Under the pieces are notes generated by a model. It ran no database searches, was not told the DNA's origin, and saw only the letters and a program-made list of their open reading frames with translations. Positions 25,033 through 33,414 of a stretch of DNA of 64,000 nucleotides are shown piece after piece (positions within the stretch are counted from its first letter, which is position 1; every line of letters begins with the position of its first letter). This stretch comes from JAVBMV01 sp031552145. GTDB lineage: Bacteria; Myxococcota; Myxococcia; Myxococcales; UBA5297. Location: contig JAVBMV010000013.1 in the NCBI GenBank assembly GCA_031552145.1, positions 1 through 64,000 on the forward strand. The letters run 5' to 3'. Both the position numbers and the translations under genes were made by a program.

Positions 25033-25044
25033 ACCCATTTGGGT
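25033..25044. promoter_or_regulatory. Possible operator in the hpd/phhA divergent region
   Basis: ACCCA and TGGGT arms around TT form a 12-bp inverted repeat about 17 bp upstream of the hpd start, in the 159-bp region shared by the divergent hpd and phhA genes. It may be a regulator site for the tyrosine pathway. The element is short and could be chance. Confidence 0.25.
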
Positions 25045-25175
25045 ATGTGGACTAAGCGCCGCTGCTGCTCCGAAGGCGGCTTCGATGCGCCGATCGGGGG
25101 AAGCGTTGCGCCCGCGTTGCCCGGGGATATGGGGGGTCGATAGATCCCGTCAGGTCTCGAACCGAGGGGGTGGTC

Positions 25176-26621
25176 ATGAGTGAATGGAGCGAGGGCGAGC
25201 GGGCGATGGCGGAGGCGCTGCCGGCACATTTGCGCCGTTATGTGGTGGCGCAGGACTACGCGCGCTACAGCGCTCAGGAGCACGCGACGTGGCGCACCCT
25301 CATGAGAAAGCTCGTGCGCGTGCTGGAGGAGCGCGCCCACCCTATCTATCTGGAGGGGCTGCGCCGCACCGGTATCGGGTTGGAGGCAATCCCGCGCATC
25401 GACGAGATGAACCGGATCCTGTCACGGTTGGGGTGGGGCGCGGTAACGGTCGATGGCTTCATCCCACCGGCGGCCTTCATGGAGTTTCAAGCGCGCAAGG
25501 TGCTGGTGATCACCGCGCAGATCCGCAAGCCCGAGCACCTGGAGTACACGCCGGCGCCCGACATCGTCCACGAGGCGGCCGGACACGCGCCGATCATTGC
25601 TGATCCAACTTATGCCCGCTACCTCGCGCGCTTCGGCGAGGTGGGGAGCATGGCGCTGGCCAGCGGGCGCGACGAGGCGCTCTTTGAGGCGATCAGACGG
25701 CTCTCGCACCTAAAGGAGCTGCCGGAGGTGCCGCCCCATGAGCTGGAGGAGGCCGAGGCGCGCGTGCTCGAGCTCCAGCGCGCCGCTGGCGAGCCCTCGG
25801 AGCTGACGCGCCTCTCGCGGCTGCATTGGTGGACCGTCGAGTATGGCTTGGTGGGCTCCCCGGGTGGTTCCACGGCCGCGCCCAAGCTCTACGGGGCGGG
25901 GCTGCTCTCGTCGATTGGCGAGGCGGTGAGCTGTCTCGATCCGGCCGTCGCGAAGCTGCCGCTCGACCTGGGCGCGGCGGAGCGCCCCTACGACATCACG
26001 ACGCGGCAGCCGCAACTTTATGTGGCCGAGAGCTTCGAGCAGCTGGATGAGGTGCTGGAGCGACTCGCGGCCACCATGGCCTTCCGTCTGGATGGGAGGG
26101 CCGCGCTGGCGCGCGCCATCGAGAGCGGCTGCGAGGCGACGGCGCGCTTCTCCTCGGGGCTGCAGGTGAGCGGCCATTTCGCGGAGATGCTCACGGGGCA
26201 GGGAGCGCGGCTGGCGTGGGTGCGCACCGCGGGCCCCACAGCGCTTGCCTTCGGCGAGCGAGCGCTCCCTGGGCATGGCCCCGAGCGCCATCCGGAGGGG
26301 TTCAGCTCTCCCGTGGGGAGGCTGGTGGGTCAGGCGAGCCCACTCGAACGCATGAGTGACAGTGACTTGGCGCGGGCGGGGCTCGCGCTGGGCGAGGTAG
26401 TCCAGCTGCGCTTCGAGTCGGGGGTGGCGCTCTCCGGCAAGCTCGAGCGCGTCGAGAGGCGTCTCGGCAAGGTGGTGCTGCTCACCTTCTCCAGTTGCGA
26501 AGCGCACCTGGGCACGCGGCAGCTCTACTCCCCAGCATGGGGACTCTTCGACATGGCGGTCGGAGAGGCGATCCTCCAGGTTCGCGGCGGCCCCGCCGAC
26601 AGAGAGGCGCTTGCCGCCTAG
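25176..26621 (+). CDS. phhA: Aromatic amino acid (phenylalanine) hydroxylase with long C-terminal extension
   Basis: The catalytic domain of a pterin-dependent aromatic amino acid hydroxylase is clear: DIVHEAAGHAPI gives Fe ligands His132 and His137, and HWWTVEYGLVG gives Glu222; SSIGEAVSC is also typical. It should turn phenylalanine into tyrosine, feeding the divergent hpd operon. At 481 aa it is far longer than the about 260-300-aa proteobacterial enzymes. The extra about 180 residues after residue 300 include a small beta-rich region (VVQLRFESGVALSGKLERVERR) of unknown role, somewhat like the long Bacillus-type PAH. ATG 25176 follows GAGGGGG; GTG 25170 is an alternative. Confidence 0.9.
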   Translation: MSEWSEGERAMAEALPAHLRRYVVAQDYARYSAQEHATWRTLMRKLVRVLEERAHPIYLEGLRRTGIGLEAIPRIDEMNRILSRLGWGAVTVDGFIPPAAFMEFQARKVLVITAQIRKPEHLEYTPAPDIVHEAAGHAPIIADPTYARYLARFGEVGSMALASGRDEALFEAIRRLSHLKELPEVPPHELEEAEARVLELQRAAGEPSELTRLSRLHWWTVEYGLVGSPGGSTAAPKLYGAGLLSSIGEAVSCLDPAVAKLPLDLGAAERPYDITTRQPQLYVAESFEQLDEVLERLAATMAFRLDGRAALARAIESGCEATARFSSGLQVSGHFAEMLTGQGARLAWVRTAGPTALAFGERALPGHGPERHPEGFSSPVGRLVGQASPLERMSDSDLARAGLALGEVVQLRFESGVALSGKLERVERRLGKVVLLTFSSCEAHLGTRQLYSPAWGLFDMAVGEAILQVRGGPADREALAA

Positions 26622-26749
26622 CGCACGCTCGAACGTTTGATGCGCTTTCTGGCGAGACGTCCATTGCGCTCTCGTCCACGCGAGGTAGACTTCTTCTCAT
26701 CCAATTGGATGATGGGGGACGTGGGGTCTCCTTTGGAAGGAGTACTGGA

Positions 26750-27151
26750 GTGAAGATCGATACGACCAAATATCTCGGACTATTCGCAACGAGCGCCGCG
26801 GAGCACCTGGAGGGGATGGAGCGCCTCCTCAAGTCGCTGCGAGCTGGTGTCATCGACGACGAGGGAATGTCCGAACTCTATCGTCACGCGCACTCCCTCA
26901 AGGGCTCCGCGGGGCTGATGGGCTTCGATCCAATCGCGAGCATCGCCGACCAGGTGGGACAGATCGTCGAGCGCACCCGCGAGCGCAAGAAGGTCCTCAC
27001 GGCGGACTCCATGGATCTCCTCTCCGCCGCTGGGCAGCACTTGGCTTCGCTGGTGCGGGCAGCCACCGAACGCCAGCCGCTCCCCGACGTGACCGCCATT
27101 GGCAAGCAGCTCGCCTCACACCTGGCGAAGCTCCCCGAGCACCTGGGCTGA
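26750..27151 (+). CDS. Stand-alone Hpt (histidine phosphotransfer) protein, 133 aa
   Basis: The protein is a single CheA-type Hpt domain. The phosphorylatable His48 lies in RHAHSLKGSAGLMG, in a four-helix bundle pattern from LFATSAAEHLEGMERLL to LLSAAGQHLASLV. GTG at 26750 is preceded by GGAAGGAG with a 7-nt spacer, which is much better than upstream starts. Its last 36 bp overlap the convergent histidine kinase gene. It probably relays phosphate between one of the kinases and an unlinked response regulator. Confidence 0.85.
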   Translation: MKIDTTKYLGLFATSAAEHLEGMERLLKSLRAGVIDDEGMSELYRHAHSLKGSAGLMGFDPIASIADQVGQIVERTRERKKVLTADSMDLLSAAGQHLASLVRAATERQPLPDVTAIGKQLASHLAKLPEHLG

Positions 27152-28477
27152 GGCGAGCGGGAGAAGGAGCGAGAAGGTCGAGCCGGCTCCCGGCTCGCTC
27201 GCGACCGCGATCTCTCCACCCATCGCCATGGCAAGCTGTCGCGCTGTCCATAACCCCAAACCAAAGCCAGCCGTGTGATGCTCGACCACGCGCTCGAAGG
27301 GCGTGAAGATGCGCTCCACGGCGGCCGGTGAGATGCCGGGTCCCCGATCGCGGACCGAGATCCGCGCCCGCGTGCCCTCGACGGTGAGCGACACGTCGAC
27401 GGGAGCGCCTGCCCCGTAGGTGAGGGCGTTCTCGAGGAGCTCGCCCAGCGCCTCGTCGAGGCGCTTCCGATCCACCCGCGCGACGAGCCCCGCCGCCAGC
27501 GAGAGCTCGACGGCGCAGCCTGCCCGCGCGAGTGCGGCCCGGCGTGAAGCGACGCTCTGAGCGACCAGCCTCTCCAACGGGGTCCACTCGAGGGAGAGCG
27601 CCAGGGAGCCCGCGGCGAGCTGGGCCGTATCGAGGAGGCGGCGCGAGAGCCGCGTGAGGCGGGCGCTCTGTCGCTCGAGGAGCTTCAGCTTTTCGCCGAG
27701 CCAGGCCGATGTCATGGGCGCCTCCCCCTCGGTGGAGCGGAGCAGCGCCTGCGTGCAGAGCGAGAGCGCGGTGATCGGCGTCTTCAGCTCGTGTGAGGCG
27801 ATGGCGAAGAACTGATCGCGCGCCAGGAGCGCGCGCCGCTCCGCGCGCCAGAGCTTCGAGAGCGCGCGCCCGAGAAGCAGTCCGATCGCCAGGGCGAAGA
27901 GCAGCGAGAGGAGCGCCGCCGCGATGACCCGGGCGATCGTCTGTTCGACCTCTCGCTCCAGCTCCGCCCGCACGCGCTCCAAGTTCTCTTGCGACAGCAC
28001 GAAGAGCTGTCTCAGGGGCGCGGCGGTCTGGGTGCGCGTGGCGATGAGCTCGCGATAGTGATGGGGCGCCAGCGGCTCGCCCCTGGGGCGCGCGACGATT
28101 CGATCGATCATCGCCTCGTAGGAGCGGTTGCTCGCCTCGGCCTGGTCGGCCAGCGCCACGAGCCGCGGATCGGCGGCGAGCGCCTCGCGCAGCGCGCGGT
28201 ATTGGACGCGAAGCTCCGCCCGCTCGCGCGCGAGCTCGCCGGGAAGTGACTCCTCCTGGGTTCCGAGCAGCAGGCGCGCGGCGTTGGTCATCGCCATGAA
28301 CTGCAGCGCGGTCCTATCGATCGCGAGCGCGCGCGCCACCTCCGTCGCCACGTCGTCTCGCGCCCGCGCGATGGAGAGCACCGCGTGGACCGCCGCCGCC
28401 GCCAATGCCAGGGCGACCAGGGAGGCGGCCGCGAAGGCGAGCGCCAGGCGGAGATGAAAGCTCGAGGGAGCGCGCAC
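27116..28477 (-). CDS. Membrane sensor histidine kinase
   Basis: The 453-aa kinase has a TM helix at about residues 8-34, a helical periplasmic sensor region (about 35-180), a second TM helix (ARVIAAALLSLLFALAIGLLLG), then HisKA (FFAIASHELKTPITAL with the phosphoacceptor His) and HATPase_c (LGELLENALTYG; VRDRGPGISP; HTAGFGLGLWTARQLA). The receiver or regulator partner is not adjacent; the convergent Hpt gene overlaps its 3' end by 36 bp and may be its partner. The start is GTG 28477. Confidence 0.87.
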   Translation of the reverse strand: MRAPSSFHLRLALAFAAASLVALALAAAAVHAVLSIARARDDVATEVARALAIDRTALQFMAMTNAARLLLGTQEESLPGELARERAELRVQYRALREALAADPRLVALADQAEASNRSYEAMIDRIVARPRGEPLAPHHYRELIATRTQTAAPLRQLFVLSQENLERVRAELEREVEQTIARVIAAALLSLLFALAIGLLLGRALSKLWRAERRALLARDQFFAIASHELKTPITALSLCTQALLRSTEGEAPMTSAWLGEKLKLLERQSARLTRLSRRLLDTAQLAAGSLALSLEWTPLERLVAQSVASRRAALARAGCAVELSLAAGLVARVDRKRLDEALGELLENALTYGAGAPVDVSLTVEGTRARISVRDRGPGISPAAVERIFTPFERVVEHHTAGFGLGLWTARQLAMAMGGEIAVASEPGAGSTFSLLLPLASAQVLGELRQV

Positions 28478-28548
28478 ACCCTCCAGTCTGCGCAGCGCGC
28501 GCGCGCGCCGCCTTGACGCCGCGCCCGCTTCAGAAAGAATGGCCCGCC

Positions 28549-28917
28549 ATGAAGGGCCTCTCGACCATACTCCTGCTCGCCGCCTCGAACAGCTTCATGA
28601 CCCTAGCCTGGTACGGCCATTTGAAGTTCAAGGATGTGAGCTGGCTCGCCAAGCTGGGACTCCCCGCGGTGATCCTCGTCAGCTGGGGAATCGCCCTCTT
28701 CGAATACACCCTCCAGGTTCCCGCGAACCGGATCGGCTTCGATGGGAACGGAGGGCCCTTCTCGCTCTGGCAGCTCAAGGTGATCCAGGAGGTGCTCAGC
28801 CTCACGGTCTTTACGCTCTTCGTGCTGCTGGTCTTCAAGAGCGAGACGCTGCGCGCCAATCACCTGATCGGCTTTGGGCTGCTCGTGCTGGCGGTCTACT
28901 TCATCTTCAAAAAATAG
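28549..28917 (+). CDS. DUF486 / DMT-family small membrane protein
   Basis: This 122-aa protein has four predicted TM helices and matches the DUF486 family: FMTLAWYGHLKF, VSWGIALFEYTLQVPANRIG and LKVIQEVLSL are family signatures. These proteins are related to small drug/metabolite transporters, but substrates are unknown. ATG at 28549 gives the family-typical N-terminus MKGLSTILLL. It is transcribed divergently from the membrane kinase gene. Confidence 0.88.
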   Translation: MKGLSTILLLAASNSFMTLAWYGHLKFKDVSWLAKLGLPAVILVSWGIALFEYTLQVPANRIGFDGNGGPFSLWQLKVIQEVLSLTVFTLFVLLVFKSETLRANHLIGFGLLVLAVYFIFKK

Positions 28918-28974
28918 GCGGTGGAGGGCGCCATGCACCCGCCAGCGCCTGGGTCCAACGAGACCGCGTGAAGG

Positions 28975-29685
28975 CTACGCTGCTCTCTTCGCGGCGGCGC
29001 GCTCCTCGCTCGCGACCGCCTCCTCGGAGCCGAGCGCGCGGCCGGCGAAGGCGGCCAGTCCCCCGCCTACGAGCGGGGCGACGATGAAGAGCCAGAGCTG
29101 GGAGAGCGCCGCGCCGCCGGCGAAGAGGGCGGGGCCGACGCTGCGCGCGGGGTTGACCGAGGTGCCGGTGAAGGGGATGCCCAGGATGTGGATGAGCGTG
29201 AGAGTGAGGCCGATGACCAGGCCCGCCAGCGCGCCCGCGCCGCGCTTCGCGCTGGTCGCAAGGACGATGACCAGGACGAAGACGAAGGTGAGCAGGAGCT
29301 CGGCGACGAAGCCGCCTCCGACACCCCCTGCGTTGTCGAAGAGGTTCTGCCCCATCGCCTCGGTGCCCCTGTTCTGGAGCGAGAGCAGCAGCGCCATGGC
29401 GCCCGAGCCCGCGATGGCGCCGAGGAGCTGGGCGACGACGTAGCCGATGAACTCCTTGGGCGAGAGCCGGCCATTGAGCAGCATGGCGAAGGAGACGGCG
29501 GGGTTCACGTGGCAGCCCGAGATGGGCCCGATGGCGTAGGCCATGGCGACGATGCTGAGGCCGAAGGCGAAGGAGATGCCGAGGAAGCCGATCTTGTCGC
29601 CGGCGAAGACAGCGCTGCCGCATCCGAAGAGGACCAGGACGAAGGTTCCGAGCAACTCGGCCCAATACTTCTTATTTGAGTTCAT
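28975..29685 (-). CDS. aqpZ: Aquaporin Z
   Basis: The 236-aa MIP-family water channel has six TM helices and both NPA boxes (GCHVNPAVSFAM and GTSVNPARSVGPAL). The N-terminus YWAELLGTFVLVLFGCGSAV and the selectivity-filter context (TSVNPARS) are those of AqpZ rather than a glycerol facilitator. ATG at 29685 has AAGGA at 6-nt spacing. The C-terminus has a short Ala/Glu-rich tail. Confidence 0.93.
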   Translation of the reverse strand: MNSNKKYWAELLGTFVLVLFGCGSAVFAGDKIGFLGISFAFGLSIVAMAYAIGPISGCHVNPAVSFAMLLNGRLSPKEFIGYVVAQLLGAIAGSGAMALLLSLQNRGTEAMGQNLFDNAGGVGGGFVAELLLTFVFVLVIVLATSAKRGAGALAGLVIGLTLTLIHILGIPFTGTSVNPARSVGPALFAGGAALSQLWLFIVAPLVGGGLAAFAGRALGSEEAVASEERAAAKRAA

Positions 29686-29740
29686 AAAATTTCCTTGTCT
29701 TCGAGAGACGTCAAGGGGATGTTACTTCCATACAAATAAC

Positions 29741-29774
29741 AGAGGCCGCCCCCTTGCTCCAGGGGCCGGCCTCT
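29741..29774 (-). terminator. Intrinsic terminator after the POT transporter gene
   Basis: On the minus strand, an 8-bp stem (29741-29748 with 29767-29774) is extended by a CCCC/GGGG pairing and followed by a T-rich stretch (GTTATTTGTATGG). It lies about 30 nt downstream of the transporter stop and before aqpZ on the same strand, so the two are separate transcripts. Confidence 0.65.
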
Positions 29775-29802
29775 CGCAACTTTCGGTATTGTCGAGACGT
29801 CG

Positions 29803-31335
29803 CTACTTGGCTACGCGCTCCAGCCAGCGCAGCATGGCCAGCATGATGAACATGGAGATGAGGCAGGCGGCGACGAAGAGCATCCAGGTGATGGTCGGCG
29901 TGAGGTGCTCATAGAAGATGGCGCCGATGAAGAGGAGCGAGTTGCCGAAGGCGGTCGCGCAGAGCCAAAGTCCCTGCATCATGCCCTGGTATTTGGGCGG
30001 CGCCACCTTGGAGACGAAGGAGATGCCGAGGGGGCTGATGAAGAGCTCGGCGACGGTGAGGATGAAGTAAGTGCCGATGAGAAGGAAGGGTGTGACGCGG
30101 AGCTGATCGGGGAGCGCGCCGCCCGTCTCGGAGAAGCTCTTCACACCCGGGAGGCCCATCGAGCCGAGGGTCATCAGCACGAAGCCGGTGGCCGCGATCC
30201 CCATGCCGATGGCGATCTTCTTGGGGGTGGAGGGCTCCTTTCCCTTGGCCCTTAGGGCGCCGAAGATGCTCAGCACGGCGGGCGTCAGAAGCACCACGAA
30301 GAGCGGGTTGATCGACTGGAAGAGCTCGGCGCCCACCAACCGGGTGAAGCCCAGGTTGATGTTGATTTGGCTCAGGTCGGTGTAATCGCGCGCGAAGTAG
30401 GTGAGCGTCAGGCCGTTCTGATGGAAGGAGAACCAGAAGAAGATGACGACGGCGAAGACGGCGAAGAGCGCGTAGAGGCGTTGCTTCACCTCGGCGGCGC
30501 TCATCTGGGCCTCGGCCGAGGAGACGGCGGCGCTCTTCTCATGGGGGTTGGGGAACTTCGCGCGGTTGATCAAATAGATGACCAGCGAAATGGCCATGGC
30601 GAAGATGGCGACCGCGAAGGCGTAATGGAAGCCCGTAACGAAGACACTCAGGTATTCATTCGCGAAGGCTGTCATGTCGCTGCCCGCGTGCCCCACGGAG
30701 GCGGCCAGCGACTGGAGCTTGGCCTGGCCCTCGGGGTTGAGGGTTCCGGCGAGCAGCGAGTTGCAGAGGCCGGGAAGGTCGGGATTGTACTGGAAGCCGT
30801 GCGAGGTGACCCAATAGTTGCGGACCGCCACCGCCATCATCGGAGCGAAGATCGCGCCCACGTTGATGAACATATAGAAGATGGAGAAGCCCGAGTCGCG
30901 CATGCGCGAATACTTGGGATCGTCATACATTTGGCCGACGAGCGCCTGCAGGTTGCCCTTGAAGAGACCGTTGCCGAAGGCGATGACGAAGAGGCCGAAG
31001 CAGGTGAGGGTGAGATAGAGCCCGAAGCTGTCGTCCGGGACGGGGGTGGGCGTCGGAATGGCGATGAGCAGATAGCCGACCGCCATCATGACGAGGCCGA
31101 CGAGGATGGTCCCCTTGAAGTTCTTGGTTCTATCGGCGATGAGCCCGCCGACGAAGGCGAGCACATAGATCGAGAAATAGAAGATCGAATAGATGACGCC
31201 AGCCTTGGTGCCCGAGAGTCCGAACTTGGACGTCAGGAAGAGGGCCAGGATGGCCATCATCGTGTAGAAGCCGAACCGCTCCCCCATGTTCGCGAGCGCT
31301 GCGGCGAGTAGCCCCTTGGGCTGATTCTTGAACAT
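29803..31335 (-). CDS. POT/PTR family proton-dependent peptide transporter
   Basis: The 510-aa protein is an inner-membrane MFS-type carrier with about 12-14 TM helices. The POT signature is at the N-terminus (ANMGERFGFYTMMAIL), with FGNGLFKGNLQALVGQMY and FFWFSFHQNGLTLTYF further on, and SPLGISFVSKVAPPKYQG near the end. Such transporters import di- or tripeptides with protons. ATG at 31335 has GGAGG at 8-nt spacing, so the 86-residue longer frame is rejected. The gene ends at an intrinsic terminator. Confidence 0.9.
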   Translation of the reverse strand: MFKNQPKGLLAAALANMGERFGFYTMMAILALFLTSKFGLSGTKAGVIYSIFYFSIYVLAFVGGLIADRTKNFKGTILVGLVMMAVGYLLIAIPTPTPVPDDSFGLYLTLTCFGLFVIAFGNGLFKGNLQALVGQMYDDPKYSRMRDSGFSIFYMFINVGAIFAPMMAVAVRNYWVTSHGFQYNPDLPGLCNSLLAGTLNPEGQAKLQSLAASVGHAGSDMTAFANEYLSVFVTGFHYAFAVAIFAMAISLVIYLINRAKFPNPHEKSAAVSSAEAQMSAAEVKQRLYALFAVFAVVIFFWFSFHQNGLTLTYFARDYTDLSQININLGFTRLVGAELFQSINPLFVVLLTPAVLSIFGALRAKGKEPSTPKKIAIGMGIAATGFVLMTLGSMGLPGVKSFSETGGALPDQLRVTPFLLIGTYFILTVAELFISPLGISFVSKVAPPKYQGMMQGLWLCATAFGNSLLFIGAIFYEHLTPTITWMLFVAACLISMFIMLAMLRWLERVAK

Positions 31336-31489
31336 TCTCGGTCCTCCGGCCGAAGTGTGAGGAAGTGCGCGTACCACGGCGAAGTGCCCTTCGCAAGCTT
31401 GAGGGCGAGTGCTGCCTATTGGGGCTCCTGCAAGATGGCCGCTGGGCGCGAACGGTGACAAGCCCGCCAATTCCGGATATGAGCGCACC

Positions 31490-32719
31490 ATGAACCAACA
31501 GAACCCCTTGTCGAGGCGCGCGCCGCTGTTCCTGGCGCTGGCGATGGCGCTCCTAGGCGCTGCCTTCTCGGCGATTAGCACGGTCGATTTCATCGAGCAT
31601 CTCGACCGCCAAGTGCATTCGATTCATTGTTCGATCATTCCCGGCGCGGGCGCCGAGTTTGGCGAGAGCGGCTGCAAGACAGTGATGCTCAGCCCCTATT
31701 CCTCCTTCTTCAGGCAGTCCCTCTGGGGCGGGCTGCCCGTCGCGCTCTGGTCGCTGGCGGTCTTCGCCTTCCTGGCGTGGCGCGCGGCCTACTTCGCCTG
31801 GCGCGGGCGCCAAAACCGCTCGGAGGCGCTCTTCTTCACCGCGGCCTGCGCTTTCCCGGTGCTGATGAGCCTCATCTATGGCTACCTGGCCATCTCGGAG
31901 GTGGGGGCCGTATGCAAGGTCTGCGCGGGCATCTACATCGCCAGCGCGGGCGCGCTGGGCGGAGCGCTCTGGGCGCTTAAGCTGGCCGAGCCCGACGGCA
32001 GCGAGGACGAGGCGCCGGGGCGCATCTGGGCAAAGGGGATTATCGGCGGCACGCTCTTCGTGCTGATCCTGACGCTCATCTACCTCTTCATGGCGCCCAA
32101 GGCGGAGGCGAAGACCTGTGGCGAGCTGGTGAAAGAGGAGGATGCCGCGAGCGTGATGCTCTCCTTTCAGCCGCTGCCCGGGAAGCGCTCGGCGGTCGAG
32201 CTGCTCGATCCGCTCTGTCCCTCCTGCAAGGGATTCGATCAGCGCCTCTCAGCGAGCGGGCTGCGCGGCGAGCTCGATCTCAAGACGCTGCTCTTCCCGC
32301 TCGACTCCACCTGCAACTGGATGGTGAGCCAATCGCTCCACCCGGGCGCCTGCGCCGTGAGCGAGGCGATGCTCTGCGCGGGTCCGCTCGCGAAGGGGCG
32401 CGAGGGCGGGGCGCACGCGGCCTCGCTGCGCGTCTTGGAGTGGGCCTTCGAGCATCAGGAAGCGCTGCGCGAGGAGGCGAAGCGCGACGAGGCGGGGCTG
32501 CGGCGCAGAATCGAGCAGCAGTTTCCCGAGGTGAAGGGGTGCCTCGGCGGCACGCTCGTGAAGAACCGCATGGTGAAGAGCCTGAGATGGGCGGTGGCGA
32601 ACGCCGTGCCGGTGCTGACGCCGCAGCTCTTCGTGGGCAAGAGCCGCCTCTGTGACGAAGACACCGATCTCGGCCTCGAGTACACGCTCTCGAAGCTGCT
32701 CAAGGAGGGCGCGCGATGA
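31490..32719 (+). CDS. VKOR-family protein fused to a thioredoxin/DsbA-like domain
   Basis: The 409-aa protein couples two redox modules. The N-terminal membrane part has about five TM helices with the VKOR CxxC (CKVC, residues 142-145) and loop cysteines Cys47 and Cys62. A C-terminal periplasmic thioredoxin-fold domain has LLDPLCPSCKGFD (CPSC, residues 243-246). VKOR homologues replace DsbB by passing electrons from the thiol oxidase to quinone, so this is a self-contained disulfide-forming system. ATG is at 31490. Its stop overlaps the next start (ATGA), and the two genes downstream are also exported and Cys-bearing. Confidence 0.88.
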   Translation: MNQQNPLSRRAPLFLALAMALLGAAFSAISTVDFIEHLDRQVHSIHCSIIPGAGAEFGESGCKTVMLSPYSSFFRQSLWGGLPVALWSLAVFAFLAWRAAYFAWRGRQNRSEALFFTAACAFPVLMSLIYGYLAISEVGAVCKVCAGIYIASAGALGGALWALKLAEPDGSEDEAPGRIWAKGIIGGTLFVLILTLIYLFMAPKAEAKTCGELVKEEDAASVMLSFQPLPGKRSAVELLDPLCPSCKGFDQRLSASGLRGELDLKTLLFPLDSTCNWMVSQSLHPGACAVSEAMLCAGPLAKGREGGAHAASLRVLEWAFEHQEALREEAKRDEAGLRRRIEQQFPEVKGCLGGTLVKNRMVKSLRWAVANAVPVLTPQLFVGKSRLCDEDTDLGLEYTLSKLLKEGAR

Positions 32720-33414
32720 AGCCTTCGACCCAATCGATGATCCTGGCGCTGGTGGCGCTGCTCATCTCCGCTGGTATCGTCGCCAGCGCCCTGGCCCGGG
32801 CCTCGAGCAGCCTCGATGAGCAGCGCGCCGCGCCCTCGCAGGCGCCTGCCGCGGCCGTGGCGGCCGTCTCGGACGACAACTACTGTACCCCCGCGCTCAA
32901 GGCGATCATCCGGCGCGTCGCCGGTTCGTGTGGCCTCATACCATCGGGCAGCGGCGGGCGCGGCTGTCAGCCGATGGAGGTGCGCAAAGTGGCGGCGCTC
33001 TCCGACGATGACTTCAACGCGCTCTTCAGGCCGCTGGAGAAACGCGTCCACCTGATCCAGTTCGACGCCGATCAGGCGGAGCTCGATCCCCAGGGGAAGG
33101 CCGAGGTGGAGAAGGCCTGGGCCGATCAGCGCGGCGCCAGCTTCTTCTTCGTGGTGGCGCGCGCCTCCGCCGATGGCGGAACGGCGCACAACGAGGCGCT
33201 CTCGCAGCGCCGGGCGGAGGCCGTGCTGGGCCACCTGGAGGCCACCTTCGACGACCCCGAATTGAAGAAAGAGGTAGGCCTGCTCTGGCTGGGCGACAGC
33301 TTCGCGCAGCTGGGTTCCGAGTTCTGCTCCTGGCAGCGCTCTCGCGATGCTGAATGCGACGTGAAGGAGATCAACCGAAGCGCCTTCGTCGCCTGGATCG
33401 ACTGTGCGATCTAG
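32716..33414 (+). CDS. Exported OmpA-like domain protein, 232 aa
   Basis: An N-terminal signal anchor (MILALVALLISAGIVASALA) is followed by a Cys-containing region (NYCTPALK, GSCGLIP, RGCQPMEV). A C-terminal OmpA/MotB-like segment follows (HLIQFDADQAELDPQGKAEVEKAW, ASADGGTAHNEALSQRRAEAVLGHL), the type that binds peptidoglycan. The last residues contain two more Cys. It overlaps the VKOR gene by 4 bp and the next lipoprotein gene by 11 bp. It may be a substrate or partner of the disulfide system; function is otherwise unknown. Confidence 0.78.
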   Translation: MKPSTQSMILALVALLISAGIVASALARASSSLDEQRAAPSQAPAAAVAAVSDDNYCTPALKAIIRRVAGSCGLIPSGSGGRGCQPMEVRKVAALSDDDFNALFRPLEKRVHLIQFDADQAELDPQGKAEVEKAWADQRGASFFFVVARASADGGTAHNEALSQRRAEAVLGHLEATFDDPELKKEVGLLWLGDSFAQLGSEFCSWQRSRDAECDVKEINRSAFVAWIDCAI

